From G963701675 sp963701675 (GTDB lineage Bacteria; Planctomycetota; Planctomycetia; Gemmatales; Gemmataceae), in the NCBI GenBank assembly GCA_963701675.1, contig OY969623.1, forward strand, positions 8,246,001 through 8,310,000: a stretch of DNA of 64,000 bases, in the 5' to 3' direction. The first letter of the stretch is position 1; the number at the start of each line of letters is the position of its first letter. Under the pieces are notes generated by a model that had not been told where the DNA came from, made no database searches, and saw only the letters and a program-made list of their open reading frames with translations. Made by a program: the position numbers and the translations under genes. Positions 50,161-58,699 of the stretch are shown here, piece by piece.

Positions 50161-50563
50161 GAATATTTCTAGATACCAGCGTGGTCCTTGCCGCCAGCGG
50201 GTCCGAGCGCGGCGCCTCGCGCGCGATATTTAGTCACGCGTTGAACAACGGATGGATACTTATCACTACTCCGTATGTTCTTGACGAAGTGCTGCTCAAT
50301 TTGCCGAATCTCCCGGCCACGGCGACCGCCAACTGGGCCTGCTTACGCTCATGGATGACGTGCTAACTCTCGACCGGGCTTTTGTCTTCGAAACCGCAAA
50401 GGATCGACCGATCTTGTTCAGCGCCTTGGCGTGGTCCGAAGTGCTTCTCACTCTTGACCGAGCTGACTTTGGCGCTATGCTTGGAACCACTTTTTACGGC
50501 CTGCCGATTCTCACTCCCGGTATGTTTCTCGAACGCGAGCGGGCGAAAGGTCGGATGCTGTAG
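50157..50563 (+). pseudogene. PIN-domain toxin gene with a frameshift
   Basis: Starts at GTG 50157 (VRIFLDTSVVLAASGSERGA), overlapping the antitoxin stop as GTGA. RIFLDTSV holds the first PIN acidic residue and VLDEVLLNLPNLP the second block. Near 50335 coding moves to another frame: LMDDVLTLDRAFVFETAKDR, then LLTLDRADFGAMLG and LPILTPGMFL, the last acidic block and the C-terminal strand. A one-base indel breaks the gene; restored length is about 135 residues. PIN toxins are metal-dependent RNases. Both genes of the module are damaged, or the assembly is faulty here. Confidence 0.6.
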
Positions 50564-50595
50564 GACTGACGGACAGCATCCTCGGCTTGCGGCTC

Positions 50596-51714
50596 TTACC
50601 GTCTCTCGTACATGTTGCCGGGCAGTCGGCGGAGAATCTTCTTCATCTCCAAGGTCATCAGATCGCCGGTGATTTGATGCACGGGCGAGCTTAAGTGTCG
50701 GGCGATTTCATCGACGTGACGCGTCTGGTTCTCGAGAAACTCCCAAACACGCTGCTGGGATTCGTTCATTTCCGGCAATGGCTGTACTTGTCCGCGAGGT
50801 TTGATGGGCTTGATTCCGTCGAGTTCTTCGATAATGTCCTCGACGCTGCGTATGAGAATCGCGCCGTCGCGAATGAGTCGGTTCGTGCCGTCGCTGCCGG
50901 CATTATCGATCGGTCCCGGCACCGCGAATACAGGTCGTCCTTGCTCCAAGGCGTGACGGGCCGTGAGCAAAGCGCCGCTCTTTGCAGCCGCTTCAACGAC
51001 GACAACACCTCGGGACAAGCCGCTGATAATTCGATTTCGCTGGGGAAACATGTTGGCGAGCGGTTCCATTCCCATCGGCGCTTCGCTGATGAGTGCGCCA
51101 TTCGATTCAACTTCCTTGGCCAAGTCGGCATGCTCTGGCGGATAGATGCGAGACAAGCCGCCGGCGAGCACTGCAATCGTTCGGCCCTTTGCTTGGAGAG
51201 CGCCGCGATGGGCCGCGCCATCCACGCCCCGCGCCAACCCGCTCACAATCGTGAAGCCAGCATGAGCCAAGCCGCTTGCCAGCCGTTCGGCCGTGCGCTG
51301 ACCGTAGCTGCTGGAGCGGCGCGAACCGACGATTGCCACCGCGTTGGCATCGGAGGCTTTCCAATTGCCGCAGACGTACAACAAAGGCGGCGCGTCGGGG
51401 ATTTCCAATAGCGGCGGCGGATAGTCCGAGGCGCCGAATGCAAACACTGCGGCACCGTGCCGCTTCATAAGTCCCAGCTCCGCATCGACGTTAATCTCGC
51501 GCATCGAACGGTGGAGTGCCGTGGCCAGCTTTTCACCGATGTGCGGAATCCGCTGCAATTCGTCGACGCCCGCAGCCAGTGCCGCGCGGGCGGAGCCAAA
51601 TCGTTCGAGCAATGCCTTGGTCAAGCGCGGTCCGAGGCCGGGAACGAGATGGAGCTTGAGAAGATCAACCCAATCGGATGAGGGAGGCCCTAGCGGCGAC
51701 GACATCGCGACCAC
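50596..51714 (-). CDS. dprA: DNA processing protein DprA
   Basis: 372 residues. N-terminal helix-hairpin-helix region (GLGPRLTKALLERFG and LQRIPHIGEKLATALHR), then the Rossmann-like core: AVAIVGSRRSSSYGQRTAER, FTIVSGLARGVDGAAHRGAL, TIAVLAGGLSRIYPPEHADL, and FPQRNRIISGLSRGVVVVEA with AAKSGALLTARHALEQGRPV, and a C-terminal winged helix (MNESQQRVWEFLENQTRHVD). DprA loads RecA on incoming single-stranded DNA in transformation. The start may be GTG 51714 or ATG 51705. It is downstream of phoB on the same strand, separated by a palindromic repeat. A second copy of its 3' end lies at 49574. Confidence 0.93.
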   Translation of the reverse strand: MVAMSSPLGPPSSDWVDLLKLHLVPGLGPRLTKALLERFGSARAALAAGVDELQRIPHIGEKLATALHRSMREINVDAELGLMKRHGAAVFAFGASDYPPPLLEIPDAPPLLYVCGNWKASDANAVAIVGSRRSSSYGQRTAERLASGLAHAGFTIVSGLARGVDGAAHRGALQAKGRTIAVLAGGLSRIYPPEHADLAKEVESNGALISEAPMGMEPLANMFPQRNRIISGLSRGVVVVEAAAKSGALLTARHALEQGRPVFAVPGPIDNAGSDGTNRLIRDGAILIRSVEDIIEELDGIKPIKPRGQVQPLPEMNESQQRVWEFLENQTRHVDEIARHLSSPVHQITGDLMTLEMKKILRRLPGNMYERR

Positions 51715-51732
51715 CTCGGTTTCGAACCTCGG

Positions 51733-51775
51733 TAACGCTTCGGGTTAGTGTAATTGATACCAACCCGAAGCGTTA
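51733..51775. repeat. dispersed palindromic repeat, copy 1
   Basis: TAACGCTTCGGGTT (51733-51746) and AACCCGAAGCGTTA (51762-51775) are perfect 14-base inverted arms with a 15-base spacer, followed by GCGAGG. A second copy lies at 63701-63752. It sits between phoB and dprA and could end phoB transcription. Confidence 0.8.
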
Positions 51776-51818
51776 GCGAGGAAATTGGCCCACTACCGAA
51801 GATTCGTGTCGGTTGCAA

Positions 51819-52505
51819 TTATCGAGCTTCGCGGAATCGATAACCGACGCCGCGCACGGTTTCAATAAACTCACCGGCGGCCTCGAGCTTTCGGCGAAGC
51901 GTTTTGATGTGAACGTCGATGGTTCGCTCGAGTACGAAGGCGCCGTCGCCGATCGCGGCATCCATCAACTGATGTCGGGAAAAGGCCCGCCCGGGTTGTC
52001 GTAGCAAGCATTCGAGCAATCGAAACTCGGTCGGAGTGAGGTCGAGAGGCTGGCCGTCGACGGTGGCGCGATGTCGAACGCGATCAATGTTCACACCCAT
52101 GTGGCCGAGAACGTCGGCTTGATTAGGTGTTTCGGATCGACGCTGGAGTGCCTTGATTCGCTCGAGCAGAACCTTCACACTGAACGGTTTCGTTACGTAA
52201 TCGTCGGCGCCGAGCGAAAAGCCCACGATCTGATCGGTTTCCTCGGCCTTCGCGGTGAGCATGAGAATGGGAACATGACGGGTGTGTTCGTTTGCCCGAA
52301 GTTCCCGACAAACGTCGAGCCCGCCTAACGTGGGCAACATTAGGTCGAGAATGATCAAGTCGGGAGGATTCGTCAGCGCACGGGACAAGCCTTCCTGGCC
52401 GTCATGGCTGACGGTCACGTCAAACCCTTCACGTTCCAGGTTGTATTCGAGCACCTTCGTCAAGGCCCGTTCGTCTTCGATGAGGAGAATGCGTGCTTTA
52501 GCCAT
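51819..52505 (-). CDS. phoB: phosphate-regulon response regulator
   Basis: 228 residues from MAKARILLIEDERALTKVLE. Receiver domain: acidic pair EDE, phosphoacceptor Asp in PDLIILDLMLP, LTAKAEE (Thr) and ADDYVTKPF (Lys). The OmpR/PhoB winged helix follows (LDLTPTEFRLLECLLRQPGR, then VLERTIDVHIKTLRRKLEAA and IETVRGVGYRFRE). It lies third behind phoR-pstB-phoU in the leftward operon. Phosphorylated by PhoR under phosphate starvation, it should bind the PHO-box-like repeat at 55657-55706 and activate both operons. Confidence 0.92.
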   Translation of the reverse strand: MAKARILLIEDERALTKVLEYNLEREGFDVTVSHDGQEGLSRALTNPPDLIILDLMLPTLGGLDVCRELRANEHTRHVPILMLTAKAEETDQIVGFSLGADDYVTKPFSVKVLLERIKALQRRSETPNQADVLGHMGVNIDRVRHRATVDGQPLDLTPTEFRLLECLLRQPGRAFSRHQLMDAAIGDGAFVLERTIDVHIKTLRRKLEAAGEFIETVRGVGYRFREAR

Positions 52506-52551
52506 GAGATCGATCCGTCCCAACAACCCGTAATCGTCCACCGGGCGACGG

Positions 52552-53232
52552 TCACACATCGCGACCAACCGCGGTCGGAAGGTGACGGATGATTACGCCT
52601 TCTGCCATGTAAACGACATCCTCGGCGATGTTCGTGGCGTGATCGGCGATACGTTCCAAATGCCGAACCGCTGAAAACAGCGAAAGTCCCGGCGCCACGT
52701 ATTCGGGTTTCTGCTGCATCAAACGAATGGTGTCTTCGATGATATCCGCGTTGAGTCGGTCGATTTCGTCATCCAGCCGACAGACTTGCCTCGCCTTGCG
52801 GGCATCGAGGTCAACGAACGCATCCAGGCTGTGCCGCACCATCACGGTGGTCAAATCGGTCATGCGCTGCAGTGTCTGAGGTATCGGCAAGTGCGGCGGT
52901 CGCGCAAGCGAAATGGCTCGTTCCGCGATATCTTCCGCCAAATCACCCATGCGCTCCAACTCAGCGTTGATCTTTAGTGCGGCCGCAATTCGGCGGAGAT
53001 CAACGGCCACGGGTTGGTGCAACGCGAGAATCTTGAGGCATTCTTCTTCGACATGATTCTCTTCTTGGTCGATGCGAGCATCACCGTCTATGACTTCCTG
53101 TGCGCGGACCGTATCGCGTTCCTGCAATGCCTGGATGGCCTTGTGGATGGCTTCTTCAACCGAAGCGGCCAGCGCTAGCAAGTCGCGCTGGAGATTACTC
53201 ATGTCACGCTCTAAATGCTTGGACATTGCCAA
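52552..53232 (-). CDS. phoU: phosphate-signalling regulator PhoU
   Basis: 226 residues, two copies of the PhoU three-helix bundle: LLALAASVEEAIHKAIQALQ with DGDARIDQEENHVEEECLKI, and a second copy with MVRHSLDAFVDLDARKARQV and DDEIDRLNADIIEDTIRLM. RHLERIADHATNIAEDVVYM at the end is the usual metal-site motif (E/DxxxD in each repeat). It damps PhoR and the Pst transporter when phosphate is ample. It lies between pstB and phoB in the leftward operon. Confidence 0.92.
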   Translation of the reverse strand: MAMSKHLERDMSNLQRDLLALAASVEEAIHKAIQALQERDTVRAQEVIDGDARIDQEENHVEEECLKILALHQPVAVDLRRIAAALKINAELERMGDLAEDIAERAISLARPPHLPIPQTLQRMTDLTTVMVRHSLDAFVDLDARKARQVCRLDDEIDRLNADIIEDTIRLMQQKPEYVAPGLSLFSAVRHLERIADHATNIAEDVVYMAEGVIIRHLPTAVGRDV

Positions 53233-53255
53233 CCTGTCTCGTTCGCTCAGAACGG

Positions 53256-54089
53256 TTAACCGAAGCGACCGGTAATATAATCCTCGGTTTTCTTCTCGCG
53301 CGGCTTCGTATACATCTGATCGGTCGAACCGACCTCGATGAGCTTGCCTTGAAAGAAGAACGCGGTGAGATCGGAAACGCGTGCCGCCTGTTGCATATTG
53401 TGTGTCACGATTACGATCGTGAAATCGCGCTTCAATTCAAATATTAAGTCTTCGATGCGGGCCGTGGAAGCCGGATCTAATGCCGATGCCGGTTCGTCCA
53501 ATAACAACGTGTCCGGACCGGTGGCTAGCGCTCGAGCGATACACAACCGCTGTTGCTGTCCTCCCGACAAATCCAGGGCCGAGTGATACAAACGATCCTT
53601 CACCTCTTCCCAGAGCGCCGCCCGCTGAAGACTTCGTTCGGCGATTTCGAGCAACTGTGATTTCGATCTCACACCCCCGATTCGAGGCCCGTAGACGACA
53701 TTTTCGAATATGCTCTTGGGGAACGGGTTCGATTTTTGGAACACCATTCCGACGCGTCGACGTAGTTCGAATACCGACGTCTGGTGAGGGTTGTTGATGT
53801 CTTGACCCTCGAGCAAGACCGTACCCGTTTGTCGAGTCCCGTCAATCAGTTCATTCAGGCGATTCAAGGTGCGCAGAAAAGTCGACTTGCCGCAACCCGA
53901 CGGGCCAATAAGCGCAACGACCGACTGCTCCGGAATCGTAAGCGAAACGTCCCACAAGGCGCGCGTGGCGCCGTACCAAAAGGACAAGTTGCGAACTTCG
54001 AACTTCGTACGGAGATTCGTGAGGTCGGGTGGTTCACGCCCGATCAGGCTTCGTTCGGTCAAGATGGCCGAATAACTTAGCGTCGACAC
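53256..54089 (-). CDS. pstB: phosphate ABC transporter ATPase (leftward copy)
   Basis: 277 residues. Walker A GPSGCGKSTFLRTLNRLNEL, Q-loop MVFQKSNPFPKSIFENVVYG, signature LSGGQQQRLCIARALATGP, Walker B LLLDEPASALDPAS and the switch His in VTHNMQQAARVSD are intact. The phosphate-type NPFPKSI sequence identifies PstB. It is one of two pstB genes in the window; the other (58693) is in the pstSCA operon. This one is co-transcribed with phoR, phoU and phoB and may support signalling through PstB-PhoU-PhoR contact. Confidence 0.92.
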   Translation of the reverse strand: MSTLSYSAILTERSLIGREPPDLTNLRTKFEVRNLSFWYGATRALWDVSLTIPEQSVVALIGPSGCGKSTFLRTLNRLNELIDGTRQTGTVLLEGQDINNPHQTSVFELRRRVGMVFQKSNPFPKSIFENVVYGPRIGGVRSKSQLLEIAERSLQRAALWEEVKDRLYHSALDLSGGQQQRLCIARALATGPDTLLLDEPASALDPASTARIEDLIFELKRDFTIVIVTHNMQQAARVSDLTAFFFQGKLIEVGSTDQMYTKPREKKTEDYITGRFG

Positions 54090-54220
54090 GCAAAAACCTC
54101 ACGGGGGACGGCTGCTCTTAACCGCGTGTTCCCACAGCCATGTCTCTGCGGGGATTCTAATAACGGACGATGAGCATTCAATGAAGAATGCACGAAGTTC
54201 GGTATTCGCGTCGCCGTCTT

Positions 54221-55582
54221 TCACGCGCGTTCAGTCGGAGCACGCGGCAACAGCACGGAAAAAGTGCTTCCGCGGCCGATCTCGCTTGTTACGAGCACGC
54301 TTCCATGCATCGCCTGGGCGATGTGTTTCACGATCGCGAGTCCGAGGCCGGTGCTTCCCATTTCTCTCGACCGCGCCTTGTCAACGCGAAAGAAGCGTTC
54401 AAAAACGCGAGGCAAATCGCGCTCGGAAATGCCGATGCCATTATCTTCGACCGTGACGACAACTTTGTCACCGTCTGTTTTCCAGCCGACGCGGATCCGT
54501 CCGCCTTCGGGAGTATACTTCAGCGCGTTGTCCAGAAGGTTGTCGATCACTTCTTCTAGCGCCTCCGCATCGGCCCACGCCTCGATGACGACGCCATTCG
54601 AATCATACGGTGCCGCCTCCAAGCGCTGGCGCTTCGACTCGGCACGGGTTCGATGCCGTTCAACACATGCCTTCACGACGCTGTCCAAACCGACGGCCTG
54701 ATAAACGAAGGCTTCTGTCCCGGCCTCGATTCGGTTGAGTGTCAGCAGGTCAAGGATCAGTGTGTTAAGTCGGTCTGACTGATCAGAAATCTGTTCCAAG
54801 AAGCCGGTGCGATGTTCCAAGTCGTTGATGGCGCCGTCGATCAGAGTTTCGGCACACGCGCGAATAACGGCCAAGGGTGTCTTGAGTTCGTGAGAAACGT
54901 TGGCGACGAATTCGCGCCGAACTTGTTCCAATCGGCGAAGTTCGCTGACGTCGTGCAACACGAGCACGCAGCCGCGCGATGTCGAACTGGAAAGCGACGC
55001 CGCATGAATCATGAGCGTCCGCGGTGTCGTCCCGGTCCAGTTCAACTCGGCCTCGCGCGGCGCCGAGTCGGCAATGGAACTTGTGACGAGATCTTGCATG
55101 GAGCGGTGGCGAAAGACTTCCCAAAACATGCGGCCGACGACCGCTTGAACCTGGAAATCAAGCAACTGGGCGGCGCTGGCGTTTGCAAACAGGATTCGTT
55201 GCTCCGCATCTAACGCGATGACGCCCTCGACCATGCCGCTCAATATGGCGCGAAGCTGTTGCCGATCGGCTTCAAGCTGCGTGAACTGATCCGCCAATCG
55301 TTGACTCATCCGGTTAATTGTGCGACCCAGGGCACCGAGCTCGTACTTCCCACCGACGTACACCTGATGACCGAAGTCTCCAGCCGCAAGTCGCTGCCCG
55401 CTTCGATCCAGAGTAGCTAACGACCGGGCAAGCCGGTGAACGATCCAAAGAGCGGGCATGGCGCCAATAAGCACGCCAACAGTGAGAGCAATCCAGACTG
55501 CAGCACCGGCGCCGAGCCACGTGAATACACCAGCCGTGGTCGCGACGAGCAGAACGTATGAGAGTAAAAGTCGGCGAAACAT
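54221..55582 (-). CDS. phoR: phosphate-regulon sensor histidine kinase
   Basis: 453 residues from MFRRLLLSYVLLVATTAGVF, a start chosen at the membrane helix; two membrane segments with almost no external domain follow, as in PhoR. A HAMP-like region (RLARSLATLDRSGQRLAAGD) and a PAS domain (ILSGMVEGVIALDAEQRILF) precede the HisKA box FVANVSHELKTPLAVIRACA and the ATPase motifs EVIDNLLDNALKYTPEG, VEDNGIGISE and STGLGLAIV. It senses phosphate state through the Pst transporter and PhoU and phosphorylates PhoB. It is the first gene of the leftward operon, next to the PHO box. Confidence 0.9.
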   Translation of the reverse strand: MFRRLLLSYVLLVATTAGVFTWLGAGAAVWIALTVGVLIGAMPALWIVHRLARSLATLDRSGQRLAAGDFGHQVYVGGKYELGALGRTINRMSQRLADQFTQLEADRQQLRAILSGMVEGVIALDAEQRILFANASAAQLLDFQVQAVVGRMFWEVFRHRSMQDLVTSSIADSAPREAELNWTGTTPRTLMIHAASLSSSTSRGCVLVLHDVSELRRLEQVRREFVANVSHELKTPLAVIRACAETLIDGAINDLEHRTGFLEQISDQSDRLNTLILDLLTLNRIEAGTEAFVYQAVGLDSVVKACVERHRTRAESKRQRLEAAPYDSNGVVIEAWADAEALEEVIDNLLDNALKYTPEGGRIRVGWKTDGDKVVVTVEDNGIGISERDLPRVFERFFRVDKARSREMGSTGLGLAIVKHIAQAMHGSVLVTSEIGRGSTFSVLLPRAPTERA

Positions 55583-55656
55583 GCGATCGCGCCACCAACA
55601 CGTATTAGGTAAGCTCTCCTCCCATAAACTACAAGCCATTGGTGCTAGTGGGCGTC

Positions 55657-55706
55657 TTCATTCCATCGACTTGATGTCTTCACACGAACTTCACAATGTC
55701 TTCACG
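55657..55706. promoter_or_regulatory. PHO-box-like direct repeats between phoR and pstS
   Basis: TTCATT (55657), TTCACA (55679), TTCACA (55690) and TTCACG (55701) lie on an 11-base phase; the position between the first and second units (55668) is weak. This is the T-T-x-A-C-A unit every 11 bases that PhoB/PhoP-type regulators bind. The site lies 75-125 bases from both phoR and pstS and can serve both directions. Confidence 0.7.
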
Positions 55707-55779
55707 TTGTTACCTCTCCGTGTCTTTAGCATAACGACTCAGTAAGACAGGTTGAGAATGACAGCCGGGGGACGATGAG

Positions 55780-56772
55780 ATGTATCGTTTGTCGATGCTT
55801 TGCATAGCTGTTGGATTGCTCCTAACCAGTTGTAGCAAGACTCCGGAAAGGTTCATCAAAATCGATGGCTCTAGCACGGTATACCCGGTTACGGAAGCGG
55901 TTGCCGAGGAGTTTCAGAAGGCCAACAAAGGAGTCAAAGTCACCGTCGGGGTTTCCGGCACGGGTGGTGGATTCAAGAAGTTCTGTCGGGGAGAAACGGA
56001 CATTTCTAACGCCTCCCGCCCCATCTCAAAAGAGGAAGCGGCAGAGGCGGCGAAGCACGGCATCGAGTTCATGGAGTTGCCGATTTGCTTCGATGCGTTG
56101 ACCGTAGTCGTCCATTCTCAGAACGATTGGGTCAATGCGATGACAATCGACGAATTGAAAAAGATCTGGGAACCCGCTGCTCAAGGTAAAATCACGCATT
56201 GGAATCATGTCCGGGCGGACTGGCCGAATGAGAAAATTCACCTTTTCGGTCCGGGATCGGATTCGGGGACGTTCGACTACTTTACCGAGGCCGTGGTCGG
56301 CAAAGCCAAATCCAGCCGTACGGATTACACCGCCAGCGAAGATGACAACGTCTTGGTCCAAGGCGTTGAGAGGAACCGGTACGCCCTGGGATATTTCGGC
56401 TATGCATATTACGAAGCGCATGCCGCCAAACTCAAAGCCGTCCCGATTCAGTGGGAAAAAAACAAGGTAAAGGAACCTGTGGCGCCGAGCCGTGAAAACG
56501 TGCTGGCGGGGACGTACAACCCGTTGGCGCGGCCGCTGCTTATTTACGTCAGTAAAGCGTCTGCCAGCCGACCCGATGTCAAAGAATTCGTCGAGTTCTA
56601 TCTCCAGGACGGCCCCAAATTGATTCAAGAAGTGAAATACGTGCCCCTGCCTGACAACGCTTATAAGACGGTTCTAGATCGTTTCCAGAAGCGTGAAACG
56701 GGAACGGCCTTCGGCGGCAGCGCGGAAATCGGCTTGTCGATTGAGGAGATCCTCAAACGAACACCGAAGTGA
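55780..56772 (+). CDS. pstS: phosphate-binding lipoprotein
   Basis: 330 residues. Lipoprotein signal (LSMLCIAVGLLLTSCSK, lipobox LTSC). The PstS body starts IKIDGSSTVYPVTEAVAEEF, followed by VGVSGTGGGFKKFCRGETDI with the phosphate-binding Ser/Thr/Gly loop (SGTGGG), DISNASRPISKEE, and FGPGSDSGTFDYFTEAVVG, the second phosphate loop. It delivers phosphate to PstC/PstA. It is the first gene of the rightward operon, downstream of the PHO box. Confidence 0.93.
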   Translation: MYRLSMLCIAVGLLLTSCSKTPERFIKIDGSSTVYPVTEAVAEEFQKANKGVKVTVGVSGTGGGFKKFCRGETDISNASRPISKEEAAEAAKHGIEFMELPICFDALTVVVHSQNDWVNAMTIDELKKIWEPAAQGKITHWNHVRADWPNEKIHLFGPGSDSGTFDYFTEAVVGKAKSSRTDYTASEDDNVLVQGVERNRYALGYFGYAYYEAHAAKLKAVPIQWEKNKVKEPVAPSRENVLAGTYNPLARPLLIYVSKASASRPDVKEFVEFYLQDGPKLIQEVKYVPLPDNAYKTVLDRFQKRETGTAFGGSAEIGLSIEEILKRTPK

Positions 56773-56818
56773 CGGTAGACTGAGGCAATAAGCTCCACGA
56801 TCATGCCTTGAGAAACAC

Positions 56819-57787
56819 ATGGATTCAGGCTCTTCGGGTCATCTGACAGTCCCTTCCGACCGGTCGAGCGAACTACAGGGCTACGTTCGACGATCGGAGC
56901 GCTTTCAGACTTGGAAACGCATCCGTGAACGGGCCATTGAATCAGCGCTCTTTCTTTCCGCAGTTTTCTCGATTGTAATCACGGTAGGGATCGTCGGGAT
57001 TCTGGTTGTCGAGTCGGCGAGCTTTTTCCAACATGTTTCGATACGCGAATTCCTGACTGAAACGATGTGGACGCCGACGTTTGAAGAGAAGCACTTTGGC
57101 ATTCTTCCACTCATCTGCGGCACCCTGGTAACGACGGCCGTGGCACTTGCCGTCGCATTGCCGCTCGGTACGCTGATCGCGGTTTACCTCAGTGAATTCG
57201 CACCGTTTTGGCTTCGCGAGACCATGAAGCCCATATTGGAATTGCTCGGCGCCGTGCCGACGGTTGTCTACGGATACTTCGCGTTTTTGTTCGTGGCGCC
57301 GCTGCTGCAGAAAATCATTCCGGGGTTGCCGGCGCTGAACATGTTGAGCGCGGGAATCGTGATGGGAATCATGATTATCCCCTATGTGAGTTCGCTGAGC
57401 GAGGATGCGATGCGCACCGTCCCCATGTTGCTCCGCGAAGGCGCTTATGCGTTGGGCGCTAACAAAACCATAACAGCATTTCGTGTAGTCGTACCCGCCG
57501 CATTCTCGGGGCTAATGTCCGCCTACATCTTGGCAATTTCGCGCGCCGTCGGCGAGACGATGATTGTGGCGATAGCCGCCGGCGGACAGCCCAACTTGAC
57601 GCTGAATCCCGCCGAGGGCGCCGAGACGATAACCGCATTTATTGTGCGTGTCAGCCAAGGCGACTTGCCGCACGGAAGCATCGGCTATCAATCGGTATTT
57701 GCGGCGGGAGCGTCGTTGTTCGTCATGACGCTGATCTTCAACATCCTGGGCTATGCGTTGCGAAAGCGTTTTCGAGAGGCGTATTAG
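56819..57787 (+). CDS. pstC: phosphate ABC transporter permease PstC
   Basis: 322 residues: a cytoplasmic N-terminus of about 45 residues, then six membrane helices. EFAPFWLRETMKPILELLGA, VPTVVYGYFAFLFVAP and LREGAYALGANKTITAFRVV (the EAA-type loop that contacts PstB) are typical, with AISRAVGETMIVAIAAGG near the end. It forms the inner-membrane channel with PstA. It is 46 bases after pstS. Confidence 0.92.
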   Translation: MDSGSSGHLTVPSDRSSELQGYVRRSERFQTWKRIRERAIESALFLSAVFSIVITVGIVGILVVESASFFQHVSIREFLTETMWTPTFEEKHFGILPLICGTLVTTAVALAVALPLGTLIAVYLSEFAPFWLRETMKPILELLGAVPTVVYGYFAFLFVAPLLQKIIPGLPALNMLSAGIVMGIMIIPYVSSLSEDAMRTVPMLLREGAYALGANKTITAFRVVVPAAFSGLMSAYILAISRAVGETMIVAIAAGGQPNLTLNPAEGAETITAFIVRVSQGDLPHGSIGYQSVFAAGASLFVMTLIFNILGYALRKRFREAY

Positions 57788-57790
57788 GCC

Positions 57791-58699
57791 ATGAACGACG
57801 TGTCGCGCATTGTCGCTCGACGGAAGAGGCAAGACTTCCTCTTTATGTCCCTGGGTATTGCGTGCGTGCTCATTGGTATTGTGACGTTGTCCGCACTGTT
57901 GGTGGTCTTGTTTGTCGACGGGTTGCCGCGCATTTCCTGGCAGTTCATCACGGCGTTCCCGTCCCGTTTTCCTGAAGAGGCCGGCATCCTGTCAGCCTGG
58001 GCTGGTACTTTGCTTGTCATGCTGGTCACGGCGTTGACGGCCGTGCCTCTCGGAGTGGCGGCCGGCGTTTACCTGGAAGAATACGGCCGAAAGAACTGGC
58101 TTACTACCATCATCGAGATCAACATTTCCAATCTCGCCGGAGTGCCGTCCATTATTTACGGTTTGATGTTTCTGGGAATCTTCGTTTACCAGCTGCACTT
58201 GGGTGAGAGCATAATCTCCGGGGGGCTAACTCTCGCCTTCTTGATCTTGCCCATCGTGATCGTGGCGACGCGAGAAGCCCTGCGTGCCATCCCACAGGCG
58301 ATTCGCGAGGCCGCGTATGCGCTGGGCGCAACCAAGTGGCAAGTAGTTCGACACCACTTGCTGCCTTATTCAACCGGAGGGATTGCCACCGGCGTGATCA
58401 TCGGTCTCTCACGCGCCGTGGGCGAAACGGCGCCGCTAGTCGTCATCGGCGCGTTGACGTTTATCGCCTTTCTGCCGCCGGCGCCGATTCAGGCCGAGCC
58501 ACCGTTCGTGTCGTTCGACTGGCTGGGTTCGGAGTTCACCGTCTTGCCGATCCAAATGTATCAGTGGATCTCGCGTCCGAACCCCGGTTTCCATGCCAAC
58601 GCGGCCGCCGCCGGGTTGGTGCTCATGGTCGTGACATTGACGATGAACGCATTCGCCATGTGGATCCGCTATCGTGTGCGGAAGCGCATCAGATGGTAG
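57791..58699 (+). CDS. pstA: phosphate ABC transporter permease PstA
   Basis: 302 residues with six membrane helices. GILSAWAGTLLVMLVTALTA, LGVAAGVYLEEYGRKNWLTT, NLAGVPSIIYGLMFLGIFVY, and the EAA loop IREAAYALGATKWQVVRHHL are family hallmarks, followed by LSRAVGETAPLVVIGALTFI. It starts three bases after the pstC stop and overlaps the start of the downstream pstB. It pairs with PstC as the membrane channel. Confidence 0.92.
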   Translation: MNDVSRIVARRKRQDFLFMSLGIACVLIGIVTLSALLVVLFVDGLPRISWQFITAFPSRFPEEAGILSAWAGTLLVMLVTALTAVPLGVAAGVYLEEYGRKNWLTTIIEINISNLAGVPSIIYGLMFLGIFVYQLHLGESIISGGLTLAFLILPIVIVATREALRAIPQAIREAAYALGATKWQVVRHHLLPYSTGGIATGVIIGLSRAVGETAPLVVIGALTFIAFLPPAPIQAEPPFVSFDWLGSEFTVLPIQMYQWISRPNPGFHANAAAAGLVLMVVTLTMNAFAMWIRYRVRKRIRW

